A DNA stretch of 60,415 nt from an uncultured Aquimarina sp. Its GTDB lineage: Bacteria > Bacteroidota > Bacteroidia > Flavobacteriales > Flavobacteriaceae. The position numbers and the translations under genes are program-made. The notes beneath the pieces were generated by a model that saw nothing but the letters and a program-made list of their open reading frames with translations, did not search any database and was not told the origin of the DNA. The stretch is from contig CANLCT010000023.1 of the NCBI GenBank assembly GCA_947489195.1, forward strand, positions 1 to 60,415, written 5' to 3'. Shown here piece by piece: positions 37,818 to 47,343 of this stretch. Numbering within the stretch: position 1 is the first letter of the stretch; each line of letters starts with the position of its first letter.

Positions 37818-37837
37818 TTTGTCGAAAGGTATAAAGT

Positions 37838-38236
37838 ATGATTCAACGTATTCAAAGCGTTTATTTATTATTAGCAGCATTAGTTTCGGGAATAGTTTCA
37901 TATTTTTTTCCTACTGGGTTTGATAAAGTAGGGGAAATTAACGCTCCGTTTTATTATGAGTCGTTTTTAGTTTCAGCTTTATTATCATTCGTTATAATTT
38001 TTATTTATAAAAATAGAAAGCTTCAATTTGTTTTGGGGCGATTAAATATACTATTGAATGTTATTTTACTAGGCGTTTTCGTGTATTTGACACTAACTGT
38101 ATCTGGAGAAGCTGTGGCTACTGAGAAGGGTATTGGGAAGTTTATACCAGTGTTATCTATCGTTTTAATTGTGTTAGCTAATAAAGCTATCAAAAAGGAT
38201 GAACAACTCGTAAAATCTGTGGACAGGTTGCGATAA
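37838..38236 (+). CDS. DUF4293 family membrane protein
   Basis: This 132-residue protein starts MIQRIQSVYLLLAALVSGI. Four membrane helices lie at about 6-25, 43-58, 66-87 and 100-117, with a short extracytoplasmic loop after the first. DUF4293 is confined to Bacteroidota and commonly sits divergent from rho, as here. Function is unknown. It has its own promoter and terminator, so it is a single-gene unit. Confidence 0.85.
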   Translation: MIQRIQSVYLLLAALVSGIVSYFFPTGFDKVGEINAPFYYESFLVSALLSFVIIFIYKNRKLQFVLGRLNILLNVILLGVFVYLTLTVSGEAVATEKGIGKFIPVLSIVLIVLANKAIKKDEQLVKSVDRLR

Positions 38237-38258
38237 ACACTTAACTAGTATTTGTGCG

Positions 38259-38290
38259 AAAAAGCCAGCGTCTGCCAACGCTGGCTTTTT
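38259..38290. terminator. Bidirectional terminator
   Basis: A perfect 13-bp stem (AAAAAGCCAGCGT with its complement) and 6-nt loop, T-rich on both outer sides. It serves DUF4293 and the CDGSH gene. Confidence 0.92.
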
Positions 38291-38331
38291 TATTTTGCCC
38301 TAATTAATTTTAATAATAAAAAATTTTACTG

Positions 38332-38559
38332 TTATTTTCTATGCGATCCATCGCAATAAGGAGGGTTACTAGTAAGTTTGCAGGTACATAATGAAGCTTC
38401 TTTTGCTTCTTCAACTTCAAAAGCTAAAGAGGGAGTTGCATTATGTTTTCTGTGTGATCCGTCGCAAAAAGGTTGGTTTTCACTATGGCTGCATGTGCAC
38501 CAGGCATATTTTTTTCCTGGTTCTAATGCTACTTTAATAGGTGTTTTTTTTGTACTCAT
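38332..38559 (-). CDS. CDGSH iron-sulfur domain protein
   Basis: This 75-residue protein has two CDGSH motifs: CTCSHSENQPFCDGSHR and CTCKLTSNPPYCDGSHR. Each binds a 2Fe-2S cluster through three Cys and one His. The start chosen is ATG 38559 (MSTKKTPIKVALEPGKKY); a TTG seven codons upstream gives an unlikely extension. The protein is probably a cytoplasmic redox or cluster-transfer factor, as for small tandem-motif members. It is a single gene convergent with DUF4293. Confidence 0.92.
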   Translation of the reverse strand: MSTKKTPIKVALEPGKKYAWCTCSHSENQPFCDGSHRKHNATPSLAFEVEEAKEASLCTCKLTSNPPYCDGSHRK

Positions 38560-38871
38560 GTATGTATGGTTGTTTATCAAAAAAAGTAATCTTTTGTTTT
38601 TGAGGTAAGTAATGTGAATATTGTTTTTAACTACAACTAAATATAAGTCTAAGCATGTTAAGATTGAATTTAAATAAGCTTAGTTGTAATTAGTAAAAAT
38701 CTATAGGAGGTATTTTGGTGGGTTTTGCGAAGCTTTCTTGTGATTATCGTACTAAGGTATTTAATTGTTAATAAATTGTAAATAATAAGCTGAAATTTGA
38801 CAAGAATACTTGGTAGAATTCGCTATTTTGCTTGTTAGAATTAAAATAAAAAAAATTAAAATTTTAGATAT
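38560..38871. other. Divergent intergenic region before gyrA
   Basis: A TATTTTG at 38824-38830 with TTTGAC at 38796 upstream is an imperfect promoter for gyrA (spacer 24 nt). A poly-A leader precedes the ATG. No clear box was found for the CDGSH gene. Confidence 0.35.
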
Positions 38872-41451
38872 ATGGCTGACGGAGAAAAGCTGATTCCTAT
38901 TAATATTGAAGAGGAAATGAAATCAGCATACATTGATTATTCGATGTCTGTAATTGTTTCTAGGGCATTGCCAGATGTACGTGATGGATTAAAGCCTGTA
39001 CACCGTAGAGTGTTATTTGGAATGCATGAACTTGGTGTTAGAGCATCAAGTGCTCATAAAAAATCGGCAAGAATTGTCGGAGAAGTATTAGGTAAGTATC
39101 ATCCACATGGAGATACATCTGTATATGATGCTATGGTGCGTATGGCTCAAGAATGGAGTATGCGCTATATGCTTGTTGATGGACAGGGGAATTTTGGGTC
39201 TGTTGATGGAGATAGCCCTGCAGCAATGCGTTATACAGAGGCAAGAATGCGAAAAATATCAGAAGATATGCTTGCTGATATTGATAAAGAAACAGTTGAT
39301 CATACATTAAACTTTGATGATACCCTAAAGGAGCCTACGGTGCTTCCTACACGTGTGCCAGGTTTGTTAATTAACGGAGCTTCTGGTATTGCAGTAGGTA
39401 TGGCAACAAATATGCCTCCTCATAATTTAGGAGAAGTTATTGATGGTACTGTTGCGTATATTGACAATAACGATATAGAGATCGATGAGTTAATGCAACA
39501 TATTAAAGCTCCAGATTTTCCTACTGGAGGGATCATTTACGGCTATGATGGAGTTCGCGAGGCTTTTAAAACAGGTCGTGGTCGTATTGTTATGCGAGCA
39601 AAAGCAAATATAGAAGAGGTTAAAGGTCGCGAGTGTATCATTGTTAGTGAAATTCCATATCAAGTGAATAAAGCTGAAATGATAAAAAAGACAGCCGAAC
39701 TCATTAATGATAAAAAAATTGAAGGAATATCTTCTATTAGAGATGAGTCTGATAGAAAGGGGATGCGTATTGTTTACGTATTAAAGCGTGATGCGATTCC
39801 AAATATTATATTAAATATGCTTTATAAGCATACTCAATTGCAAACATCATTTAGTGTAAATAATATTGCATTAGTTAATGGGCGTCCACAATTACTTAAT
39901 GTAAAAGATATGATTCACTATTTTGTGGAGCATCGTCATGAAGTAGTGGTAAGGAGAACGACTTATGAATTGCGTAAAGCTGAAGAACGTGCTCATATTT
40001 TAGAAGGCTTAATTATAGCATCTGATAATATTGATGAAGTTATTGCTTTGATAAGAGCATCAAATAATGCAGATGAAGCAAGGCAAAAACTGATTGAGCG
40101 TTTCAAACTTTCAGAAATTCAAGCGAAAGCTATTGTTGAAATGCGTTTGCGTCAACTTACAGGTCTGGAGCAAGATAAATTGCGTGCTGAGTATGAAGAT
40201 ATCATGAAAACTATTGAAGATTTGAAGGATATCTTGGCCAGAAAAGAGCGCCGAATGGAAATTATAAAAGAAGAGCTTCTTGTAATTAAAGAGAAATATG
40301 ATGATGGAAGAAGATCTCAAATAGAATATGCAGGAGGAGATTTTAGTATCGAAGATATGATTCCTAATGAAAAAGTAGTCATTACTATTTCTCATGCAGG
40401 GTATATAAAAAGAACTTCACTAACGGAATACAAAACTCAAAATAGAGGTGGTGTAGGTCAAAAAGGAAGTACTACCCGTAATGAAGATTTTCTTGAGCAT
40501 TTATTCGTTGGTACAAATCATCAATACATGTTGTTTTTTACGCAAAAAGGGAAGTGTTTCTGGATGCGTGTATTTGAAATCCCTGAAGGAGCAAAAACAA
40601 CCAAAGGAAGGGCTATTCAGAACTTAATTAATATAGAGCAAGACGATAAAGTAAAAGCTTTTATTTGTACGCAAGATCTTAAAGATAGTGATTACATAAA
40701 TAATCATTATGTGATTATGGCGACTAAAAAAGGTCAAGTTAAAAAAACATCTTTAGAGCAATATTCACGTCCAAGGGTAAATGGAATTAATGCCATTACA
40801 ATTAAAGAAGGTGATGAGCTTTTGGAAGCAAAATTGACAAATGGTGAAAGCCAGATAATGTTAGCTTTAAAATCAGGTAAATCTATTCGTTTTGAAGAAG
40901 CTAAAACACGTCCAATGGGTCGTGGGGCATCGGGTGTGCGCGGTATAACATTGGCTCATGAAAAGGATGAAGTGATTGGAATGGTTGCAGTTAACGATCC
41001 AGAAAGTAATATTTTAGTAGTTTCTGAAAATGGTTATGGAAAACGATCGAGTTTAGAGGATTACCGTATTACCAATCGAGGCGGTAAAGGGGTTAAAACT
41101 ATTTCTGTTACAGATAAAACTGGAGAATTAGTAGCTATAAAGAATGTTACCGATACAGATGATTTAATGATTATCAATAAATCGGGAATTGCTATCAGAC
41201 TTTCTGTTGAAGAATTAAGAGTAATGGGACGAGCAACTCAAGGGGTTCGTTTGATTAATTTGAAAGGAAAGGATTCAATAGCAGCTGTGGCAAAAGTAAT
41301 GCATGACGAAGAAGAATTAGAAAGCGAAGAACTGACAGAAGATGGAGATGAGACGAATTTGAATGATGCTTCTTCTAATAGTGATATAAATCCAGAAGCT
41401 AAAAAGGATGATGATATTTCTCAATCAGAATCACAATCAGAAGAGGAATAG
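38872..41451 (+). CDS. gyrA: DNA gyrase subunit A
   Basis: This is an 859-residue type II topoisomerase subunit. The active-site Tyr is Y121 in [10 protein letters not shown]; the drug-contact region reads [12 protein letters not shown] (residues 77-88). The C-terminal DNA-wrapping propeller carries a GyrA-box-like QNRGGVG at about 522-528. The tail after residue 830 is acidic and Ser-rich. With GyrB it introduces negative supercoils. It is a single gene with its own terminator. Confidence 0.96.
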   Translation: MADGEKLIPINIEEEMKSAYIDYSMSVIVSRALPDVRDGLKPVHRRVLFGMHELGVRASSAHKKSARIVGEVLGKYHPHGDTSVYDAMVRMAQEWSMRYMLVDGQGNFGSVDGDSPAAMRYTEARMRKISEDMLADIDKETVDHTLNFDDTLKEPTVLPTRVPGLLINGASGIAVGMATNMPPHNLGEVIDGTVAYIDNNDIEIDELMQHIKAPDFPTGGIIYGYDGVREAFKTGRGRIVMRAKANIEEVKGRECIIVSEIPYQVNKAEMIKKTAELINDKKIEGISSIRDESDRKGMRIVYVLKRDAIPNIILNMLYKHTQLQTSFSVNNIALVNGRPQLLNVKDMIHYFVEHRHEVVVRRTTYELRKAEERAHILEGLIIASDNIDEVIALIRASNNADEARQKLIERFKLSEIQAKAIVEMRLRQLTGLEQDKLRAEYEDIMKTIEDLKDILARKERRMEIIKEELLVIKEKYDDGRRSQIEYAGGDFSIEDMIPNEKVVITISHAGYIKRTSLTEYKTQNRGGVGQKGSTTRNEDFLEHLFVGTNHQYMLFFTQKGKCFWMRVFEIPEGAKTTKGRAIQNLINIEQDDKVKAFICTQDLKDSDYINNHYVIMATKKGQVKKTSLEQYSRPRVNGINAITIKEGDELLEAKLTNGESQIMLALKSGKSIRFEEAKTRPMGRGASGVRGITLAHEKDEVIGMVAVNDPESNILVVSENGYGKRSSLEDYRITNRGGKGVKTISVTDKTGELVAIKNVTDTDDLMIINKSGIAIRLSVEELRVMGRATQGVRLINLKGKDSIAAVAKVMHDEEELESEELTEDGDETNLNDASSNSDINPEAKKDDDISQSESQSEEE

Positions 41452-41487
41452 TATTCTATTTTAGAAATAATAAAAACTAAAATTTAG

Positions 41488-41520
41488 AAATAGCTAGGCA
41501 TTCATTTGTCTAGCTATTTT
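41488..41520 (+). terminator. Terminator after gyrA
   Basis: AAATAGCTAG pairs with CTAGCTATTT around a 12-nt loop, ending in T's. Confidence 0.82.
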
Positions 41521-41596
41521 GATTTATAAATTAAGGTAATAAATTTTATATACCTTTTTTAAAAATAAATTAAAATGATTCCGCCGTTATTGGTAG

Positions 41597-41618
41597 TTTT
41601 TTTTTTTTTTTTTTTTTT
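41597..41618 (+). repeat. Run of 22 T's
   Basis: This is the longest homopolymer seen in the window. It lies between the gyrA terminator and the Cys/Lys-repeat gene, about 130 bases before its ATG. Such tracts vary in length in cells and are also error-prone in sequencing. Confidence 0.9.
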
Positions 41619-41749
41619 ATTTTTAAGCCTTTTTGTAAGTAAACGCTAGGGTGGCGCTGAGGGAGTTTTTAGAGGAATTGGATAAATCTGTTATGGTATA
41701 ATTTATTATCTTTGAATTAATTGGTTTGTTGAATTTTAAGAGAAATCGT

Positions 41750-42127
41750 ATGAAAGTGATAACAAAATTAGTAATAGGTATAGGAGTGTTTCTTATGACT
41801 ATTCAAGCAAATGCCCAGGAGGTAACTGTAACAGAAAAAACAGCAATAGCTCCACTTTCAGAAACCTTAACATTAGATGGTGTTGGTGGTGTGAAAAAGC
41901 ATTGTGCTAAAGATTGTAAAAAAGCGTGTTGTGCTATAAAACAAACAGGAGAAGCATCAACTAGTACTTCAAATGAAGGAGCAGTTATTGGTGGCGATAT
42001 AAAAAAATCGTGTAAAAAAAATTGTAAAAAGGCTTGCTGTGCTGCAAAAGTGGGAGCAGAGGTTGAAGGGGCAAAAAAGAAATCATGTAAAAAAAGTTGC
42101 AAAAAGAAAAAAGAAAAAGCTGTTTAA
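41750..42127 (+). CDS. Small secreted Cys/Lys-repeat protein
   Basis: This is a 125-residue protein from ATG 41750 (MKVITKLVIGIGVFLMTIQ, mature end QEVTV). A TTG eight codons upstream is in frame, but the signal peptide fits the ATG. The mature part holds three copies of a Cys/Lys motif: HCAKDCKKACCA, SCKKNCKKACCA and SCKKSCKKKK, separated by Gly/Ser/Ala spacers. The C-x3-C-x3-CC pattern suggests metal binding or disulfide-rich structure outside the cytoplasm. No family is recognised. It is a single gene with its own strong terminator. Confidence 0.75.
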   Translation: MKVITKLVIGIGVFLMTIQANAQEVTVTEKTAIAPLSETLTLDGVGGVKKHCAKDCKKACCAIKQTGEASTSTSNEGAVIGGDIKKSCKKNCKKACCAAKVGAEVEGAKKKSCKKSCKKKKEKAV

Positions 42128-42149
42128 TACTAAAATCACATAAAATAAG

Positions 42150-42184
42150 GCCTCGATAGTTATAGGATTATCGAGGCTTTTTTG
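42150..42184 (+). terminator. Terminator after the Cys/Lys-repeat gene
   Basis: A perfect 9-bp stem GCCTCGATA / TATCGAGGC with a 10-nt loop, followed by six T's. Confidence 0.92.
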
Positions 42185-42235
42185 TGTTTGTTGTTATTAT
42201 GATTTTAAAAATAGAAGTTAATGCTAATAAAATCG

Positions 42236-42243
42236 TAAATTTG
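42236..42243 (+). promoter_or_regulatory. -7 box of the rimO promoter
   Basis: TAAATTTG, then C, is a perfect -7 match 22 bases before the ATG of rimO. Confidence 0.55.
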
Positions 42244-42265
42244 CACCACTTTTTACAAAGCAATT

Positions 42266-43567
42266 ATGAGAACAAAATCCCTGAAAAAGAATAAGATCAA
42301 TGTAGTTACATTAGGATGTTCAAAAAACGTGTATGATTCTGAAGTATTGATGGGTCAGTTAAAGGCTAATAATAAAGATGTTGTACATGAAGAAGAAGGG
42401 AATATTGTAGTTATAAATACGTGTGGTTTTATAGCTAATGCTAAAGAAGAATCCATAAATACAATTTTAGAGTACGTTCAAAAAAAGGAAGAAGGAGATG
42501 TAGATAAAGTTTATGTAACAGGATGTCTTTCTGAGCGTTATAAGCCTGATTTACAGAAAGAAATTCCGGATGTAGATCAGTATTTTGGAACAACTGAATT
42601 GCCACAGTTATTAAAAGTATTAGAAGCAGATTATAAACATGAATTAATAGGTGAGCGTTTAACAACAACACCTAAAAATTATGCTTATTTAAAAATAGCC
42701 GAAGGCTGTGATCGACCATGTTCGTTTTGTGCTATTCCGATTATGCGAGGTAAACACAAATCTACACCAATCGAAGATTTGGTAACGGAAGCAGAAAAAT
42801 TAGCAGCAAATGGTGTTAAAGAACTGGTGTTAATTGCACAAGATTTAACATATTATGGTCTAGATTTATATAAAGAACGCCGTTTGGCAGATTTGTTACG
42901 TGCTTTTGTGAAAGTAGAAGGTATTGAGTGGATTCGTTTGCATTATGCCTTTCCAACAGGTTTTCCTATGGAAGTGTTGGAGGTAATGAAAAATGAACCT
43001 AAAATTTGTAATTATATTGACATTCCTTTACAACATATTGCTGACCCTATTTTAAAGTCGATGCGTAGGGGGACAACCAAGGCTAAAACAACTAAGCTTT
43101 TACAAGATTTTAGAGTAGCAGTTCCAGAAATGGCTATTAGAACTACACTTATTGTAGGTTATCCAGGAGAAACACAGGAGGATTTTGAAACACTTCGCGA
43201 TTGGGTTCAGGAAATGCGTTTTGAGCGTTTAGGTTGTTTTACCTATAGTCATGAAGAAAACACTCATGCTTTTAATTTAGAAGATAACGTGCCCGAAGAT
43301 GTGAAAATAGCACGTGTAAATGAAATTATGGATATACAATCGCAAATTTCATGGGAGCTTAATCAAGAAAAAATAGGTAAAACATTTAAGTGTGTTATTG
43401 ACCGAAAAGAAGGAGAGTATTTTATTGGGCGTACAGAGTTTGATTCGCCAGATGTGGATAATGAAGTGCTTATCGATGCATCAAAGCATTATTTAAAAAC
43501 GGGAGAATATGTAAATATTGAGGTGTACGATGCGGCAGATTTTGATTTGTATGGAGTGCCAGTGTAA
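42266..43567 (+). CDS. rimO: Ribosomal protein S12 methylthiotransferase RimO
   Basis: This is a 433-residue radical-SAM enzyme that adds a methylthio group to an Asp of ribosomal protein S12. The N-terminal cluster uses C18 (LGCSKN), C53 (NTCGF) and C87 (TGCLSE). The radical-SAM cluster uses C148, C152 and C155 (CDRPCSFC). A C-terminal TRAM domain binds the substrate. Family length is normal. A good -7 box lies just upstream; bshC follows 138 bases later. Confidence 0.95.
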   Translation: MRTKSLKKNKINVVTLGCSKNVYDSEVLMGQLKANNKDVVHEEEGNIVVINTCGFIANAKEESINTILEYVQKKEEGDVDKVYVTGCLSERYKPDLQKEIPDVDQYFGTTELPQLLKVLEADYKHELIGERLTTTPKNYAYLKIAEGCDRPCSFCAIPIMRGKHKSTPIEDLVTEAEKLAANGVKELVLIAQDLTYYGLDLYKERRLADLLRAFVKVEGIEWIRLHYAFPTGFPMEVLEVMKNEPKICNYIDIPLQHIADPILKSMRRGTTKAKTTKLLQDFRVAVPEMAIRTTLIVGYPGETQEDFETLRDWVQEMRFERLGCFTYSHEENTHAFNLEDNVPEDVKIARVNEIMDIQSQISWELNQEKIGKTFKCVIDRKEGEYFIGRTEFDSPDVDNEVLIDASKHYLKTGEYVNIEVYDAADFDLYGVPV

Positions 43568-43705
43568 TTTTTAAATGTGTATAAAGGTGTAATTAGCATA
43601 TTTGTTGCCGAATTTTAAGGGAACAGAATTGATTTTTTTTGGATAAAAATAACACAATTCGTAATTCTAAATTCGTAATTTCGACAGTATTTCAAAATAG
43701 AAATT

Positions 43706-45328
43706 ATGCCTTCAGATTCAGACTGTATTTCATTTAAAGAGACAGGATATTTTTCTTCCCTTATTTGTGATTATTTAGATCAAAAGGAAAAACTTGAGCC
43801 GTTTTATGAGCGCTATCCAAGCTTAACTAGTTTTAAAGATCAAATTAAAGAAAAGCAAGCTAGTTTTTCTGATAAAAACAGACTGGTATTAGTTGAAAGT
43901 TTAAAAAAACAATACCGCAAAACTACTTTAACCGAGCGTACCCAAAATAATATAGAATTATTAGCAAATAGAGCTACTTTTACGGTTACTACAGGGCATC
44001 AGTTAAATTTGTTTACGGGTCCTTTGTATTTTTTATATAAAATAATTTCAACAATTAATCTTGCCGAAAAATTAGGAAAAACACATTCGGAATATAATTT
44101 TGTGCCAGTATATTGGATGGCTTCCGAAGATCATGATTTTTTAGAAATTAATTACTTTACGCTTCACGGAAAAAAAATTGCTTGGAATAAAACCGAAGGT
44201 CTGGGAAATGCCAACGGATATGTAGGAGAATACAACACCGAAGGCTTGGATGAGGTTTTTGAAGTTTTAAAAGAAGAGCTTGGGGGAGGTAAAAATGCCG
44301 ATTATTTAAAGCAATTATTTGAAAAAGGATATTTAGCACATACTAATTTAGTAGATGCTACGCGGTATATAGTAAATGAATTGTTCGGAAGTTACGGGGT
44401 AGTTATTGTTGATGGTAATAATGCAGCTTTGAAAGCTCTTTTTGTGCCTGTAGTTGAGCAAGAATTAAAATTAAAGACAACTTTTAACGAAGTTGCAAAA
44501 ACAACAAAAGCCTTAATTGAACAAGGTTATAAGGCTCAGGTGACTCCTCGAGAAATTAATTTATTTTATGGAGTAAAAGGATTTAGAGAACGCATTGTGC
44601 AAGTTGATAAGGAAAATTATGCTACGATTAATAAGGAGTTTAAATGGACTTCGCAAAAAGAAATTCTTGCCGAAGTGTCAAAAAATCCAGAGCGTTTTAG
44701 CCCAAATGCGTTAATGCGCCCAATATACCAAGAAGTAATTTTGCCAAACCTATGCTATATTGGAGGTGGAGGAGAATTGGCATATTGGCTTCAGTTAAAA
44801 TCATCGTTTCTGTCTTTTAACGTTCCATTTCCTGTAATTTTATTGCGAAATTCTGCATTGTTGATTTCTAATAAGCAAAACAAAAAATTATCAAAATTAT
44901 CAATTACTCCTAAGGAGTTGTTTATGAATCTTTCTGAATTGATAAATTATAAAGTGAGGCAAATTTCCGATATTCCAATTGATTTTAGAAAGCAAAAAAA
45001 GATATTAGAGACGCAATTTGAAATACTGAATGCTTTAGCAGAAAAAACAGATAAAAGCTTTTTAGGAGCTGTAAATGCTCAAAAAGTAAAGCAAATAAAG
45101 GGCTTAGTTAATTTGGAAAAACGATTATTAAAAGCGCAGAGGTTAAAATTATCTGATCATGTGTCAAGGCTTACTTCGATACATAACGAGTTATTTCCAC
45201 AGCAGAGTTTACAAGAGCGGAAGTCTAATTTTTCTGAATTTTATTTAGAATATGGTGTTGATTTAATTCCAAATTTAAAAAATGAATTAAATCCACTAAA
45301 GCAAGGATATTCTTTCATTTTTTTATGA
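43706..45328 (+). CDS. bshC: Bacillithiol biosynthesis cysteine-adding enzyme BshC
   Basis: This 540-residue protein is the putative cysteine ligase for the last step of bacillithiol synthesis, joining Cys to glucosaminyl-malate. Conserved parts are TVTTGHQLNLFTGPLYFLYK, FVPVYWMASEDHDFLEIN, a Rossmann-like core, and the CYIGGGGELAYWLQLK segment. A C-terminal coiled coil follows. Length is as usual. The genes for the first two steps are not in the window. Its presence implies that the cell uses bacillithiol for redox buffering. Confidence 0.93.
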   Translation: MPSDSDCISFKETGYFSSLICDYLDQKEKLEPFYERYPSLTSFKDQIKEKQASFSDKNRLVLVESLKKQYRKTTLTERTQNNIELLANRATFTVTTGHQLNLFTGPLYFLYKIISTINLAEKLGKTHSEYNFVPVYWMASEDHDFLEINYFTLHGKKIAWNKTEGLGNANGYVGEYNTEGLDEVFEVLKEELGGGKNADYLKQLFEKGYLAHTNLVDATRYIVNELFGSYGVVIVDGNNAALKALFVPVVEQELKLKTTFNEVAKTTKALIEQGYKAQVTPREINLFYGVKGFRERIVQVDKENYATINKEFKWTSQKEILAEVSKNPERFSPNALMRPIYQEVILPNLCYIGGGGELAYWLQLKSSFLSFNVPFPVILLRNSALLISNKQNKKLSKLSITPKELFMNLSELINYKVRQISDIPIDFRKQKKILETQFEILNALAEKTDKSFLGAVNAQKVKQIKGLVNLEKRLLKAQRLKLSDHVSRLTSIHNELFPQQSLQERKSNFSEFYLEYGVDLIPNLKNELNPLKQGYSFIFL

Positions 45329-45514
45329 ACAATCTGGATTAACAACAATGTAAATAGAATACTTTTGAATGGATTAACATTTTTTTAAGTAGCTAAATTT
45401 TTTTTATAGCTATTTGATAAGTATGTTAATTTAATTATCACTGTTATTAATTGCATTTTTTGTGTATTAATAATAAGGTAATTTAAAAAACACACACATT
45501 CAAAACGTATTAAA

Positions 45515-46558
45515 ATGAAAATACATTTGTTAGCTATTTTTATGGTATGCTCTCAATTTATTTTTAGTCAAAATAAAGTGCTGGTATTTCATAAAACCAA
45601 TGGATTTAGACACGGTTCTATTGCCGATGGGATTGATATGATTAAAAATTTAGGGGAAGCAAATACTTTGTGGACTACAGATGAAACTAATAATGCAAAT
45701 GTATTTACTGAAGAAAATTTAGCAAATTATAAAGTAGTTGTTTGGTGCAATACAAGTGGTAATAACTTGTTAAATAATGATCAACAAATAGCATTTGAGA
45801 ATTATATAAAATCTGGAGGTGGTTTTGTAGGTATTCATGCGGCAACAGATACATATCGCGACAAATCATGGCCTTTTTATAATGAATTAGTTGGGGCTAT
45901 TATTCAAATCAACCCAAACCATACTAGAGGGAATCATTCAAATGTAATGGATGTTGTAAAAGTAAATGAAAATCATCCTTCAATATCTTTTATTGATGAG
46001 TCATGGGATAAAGTTGAAGAATATTATTACTGGAAAAATAATGGTGGGCAATTGTTTTCTGGAAATAAAAATTTATTAATAGTAAGACAAACAACTGGAC
46101 CTAATGGCAGAAAAAATGATTATGATGAGTCAAGACCAATGTCATGGTATAAAGAGTACATGGGCGGACGCTCATTTTATACTGCTTTAGGGCATAGTGG
46201 CAATGATTACAAACAAAATAACACTTTTATAAAGCATGTAGAAGAAGGAATAAAATGGGCTGGAGAATTTGAAAATGATGAAGTTTTAAGTGTTGAAGTT
46301 CTTGAAAATCTTCCAGATGAAGAGCAAGTATTTGTAACACCAAATCCTGTTACAAATTTGTTAACTGTAAATGGTTTAAATAGTAAGTTGGTTTACGATT
46401 TACATGTTAAAATTTATGATGTTAAAGGAAAGCAATTATTATCACAGGCATTAAGTGTTTCGGTGAATACTATTGATTTTTCTGAATATACAACCGGAGT
46501 TTATTTTGTGAAGTATTCGAATCCGGCTATTCCGCCACAGCGAATTGTAAAACAATAA
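45515..46558 (+). CDS. ThuA-like domain protein with T9SS sorting tail
   Basis: This is a 347-residue exported protein (signal peptide ending IFS, mature QNKVLVF). The ThuA domain covers about 20-245 (FHKTNGFRHGSIADGIDMIK, then GGGFVGIHAATDTY and GRSFYTALGHS). This class-I glutamine-amidotransferase-like fold is found in proteins linked to sugar use and in many polysaccharide-degrading flavobacteria; the exact reaction is not known. A T9SS type A sorting domain follows (about 272-347, VTPNPVTNLLTVNGL). Secretion through T9SS suggests a surface role in carbohydrate handling. Confidence 0.87.
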   Translation: MKIHLLAIFMVCSQFIFSQNKVLVFHKTNGFRHGSIADGIDMIKNLGEANTLWTTDETNNANVFTEENLANYKVVVWCNTSGNNLLNNDQQIAFENYIKSGGGFVGIHAATDTYRDKSWPFYNELVGAIIQINPNHTRGNHSNVMDVVKVNENHPSISFIDESWDKVEEYYYWKNNGGQLFSGNKNLLIVRQTTGPNGRKNDYDESRPMSWYKEYMGGRSFYTALGHSGNDYKQNNTFIKHVEEGIKWAGEFENDEVLSVEVLENLPDEEQVFVTPNPVTNLLTVNGLNSKLVYDLHVKIYDVKGKQLLSQALSVSVNTIDFSEYTTGVYFVKYSNPAIPPQRIVKQ

Positions 46559-46650
46559 AGAAGGCAATGTTGTGAAGTGTTTTGTTTTAGGGTAAAGTCT
46601 TGTTTAGTTGTTTTAAATTACTTATTAGTGAAATTTGATTTTGGAATAAA

Positions 46651-47184
46651 TTAAGGGACTACATAGTTTCCTTCCCAGTTGTTGTTTTTAATAGAATAAG
46701 TAGCTCTAATATGTTGGGGTTTTTTAATTTCTAAATAGTCTACAGTAGTAAAAGTAAAAAGTAATTTACAAAAGTAAATAGTATCTTTTTGGTAGGTGAC
46801 ATTTTTAGGGTCATCTATACGGCTACCCGGAGCCAAATGTGTAGTATAATCTCTTTGTGCTTTTTCAGAAATAGTATTCCATTCATTGGGATCGGTAGTA
46901 TTGTCAATTGAAATCATACCGTTAAGTTGAATTTGTTTCATTTGAATATAATCAAAAAAGAGTAAAGACGCATTGGGGTTTTGCTTAAAATCAGCTACTT
47001 TTTTAGTGCGACTGTCTGTGTAAATCGTGATGGTGTTTTCTTCAATTTCTCTAACAACCACCATGCGTTGTGTAGGTTTTTTTTGAGATATACTTGACAA
47101 GCAGGCATATCGGTAAGGGTGTTTAGCAGTTTTTATACCAGTGCTTAAATCTTTAAAAATAGTTGTTAAAAGTTGAGTAGGCAT
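46651..47184 (-). CDS. Pyridoxamine 5'-phosphate oxidase-family flavoprotein
   Basis: This 177-residue protein has a split-barrel FMN-binding fold. Features are ACLSSISQKKPTQRMVVVRE (flavin-contact strand), TIYTDSRTKKVADFKQNPNA and LLFFDYIQMKQIQLNG. It belongs to the pyridoxamine-phosphate-oxidase-like group. It is shorter than true PdxH and lacks the PdxH C-terminal signature, so vitamin B6 oxidation should not be assumed. It is convergent with the ThuA-like gene and divergent from guaA. Confidence 0.8.
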   Translation of the reverse strand: MPTQLLTTIFKDLSTGIKTAKHPYRYACLSSISQKKPTQRMVVVREIEENTITIYTDSRTKKVADFKQNPNASLLFFDYIQMKQIQLNGMISIDNTTDPNEWNTISEKAQRDYTTHLAPGSRIDDPKNVTYQKDTIYFCKLLFTFTTVDYLEIKKPQHIRATYSIKNNNWEGNYVVP

Positions 47185-47332
47185 ATAATTATAAAGTTAA
47201 ACTTGTTAAAGCGACTTTCTAAGGTAATGTATTTAATTCGTTTTATAAATGAAAACTCAGTTATGAACTATGTATTTGTAATAAGTTGAATTAATTTTTG
47301 CATACACTATTTTACAGGTTTCAATTAAATAG

Positions 47333-47340
47333 TATTTTTG
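47333..47340 (+). promoter_or_regulatory. -7 box directly before the guaA start codon
   Basis: TATTTTTG, then CCC, ends only three bases before the ATG at 47344. If used, transcription would begin at or just after the start codon, giving a leaderless mRNA. A less perfect TAATTTTTG lies at 47292-47300. Confidence 0.4.
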
Positions 47341-47343
47341 CCC

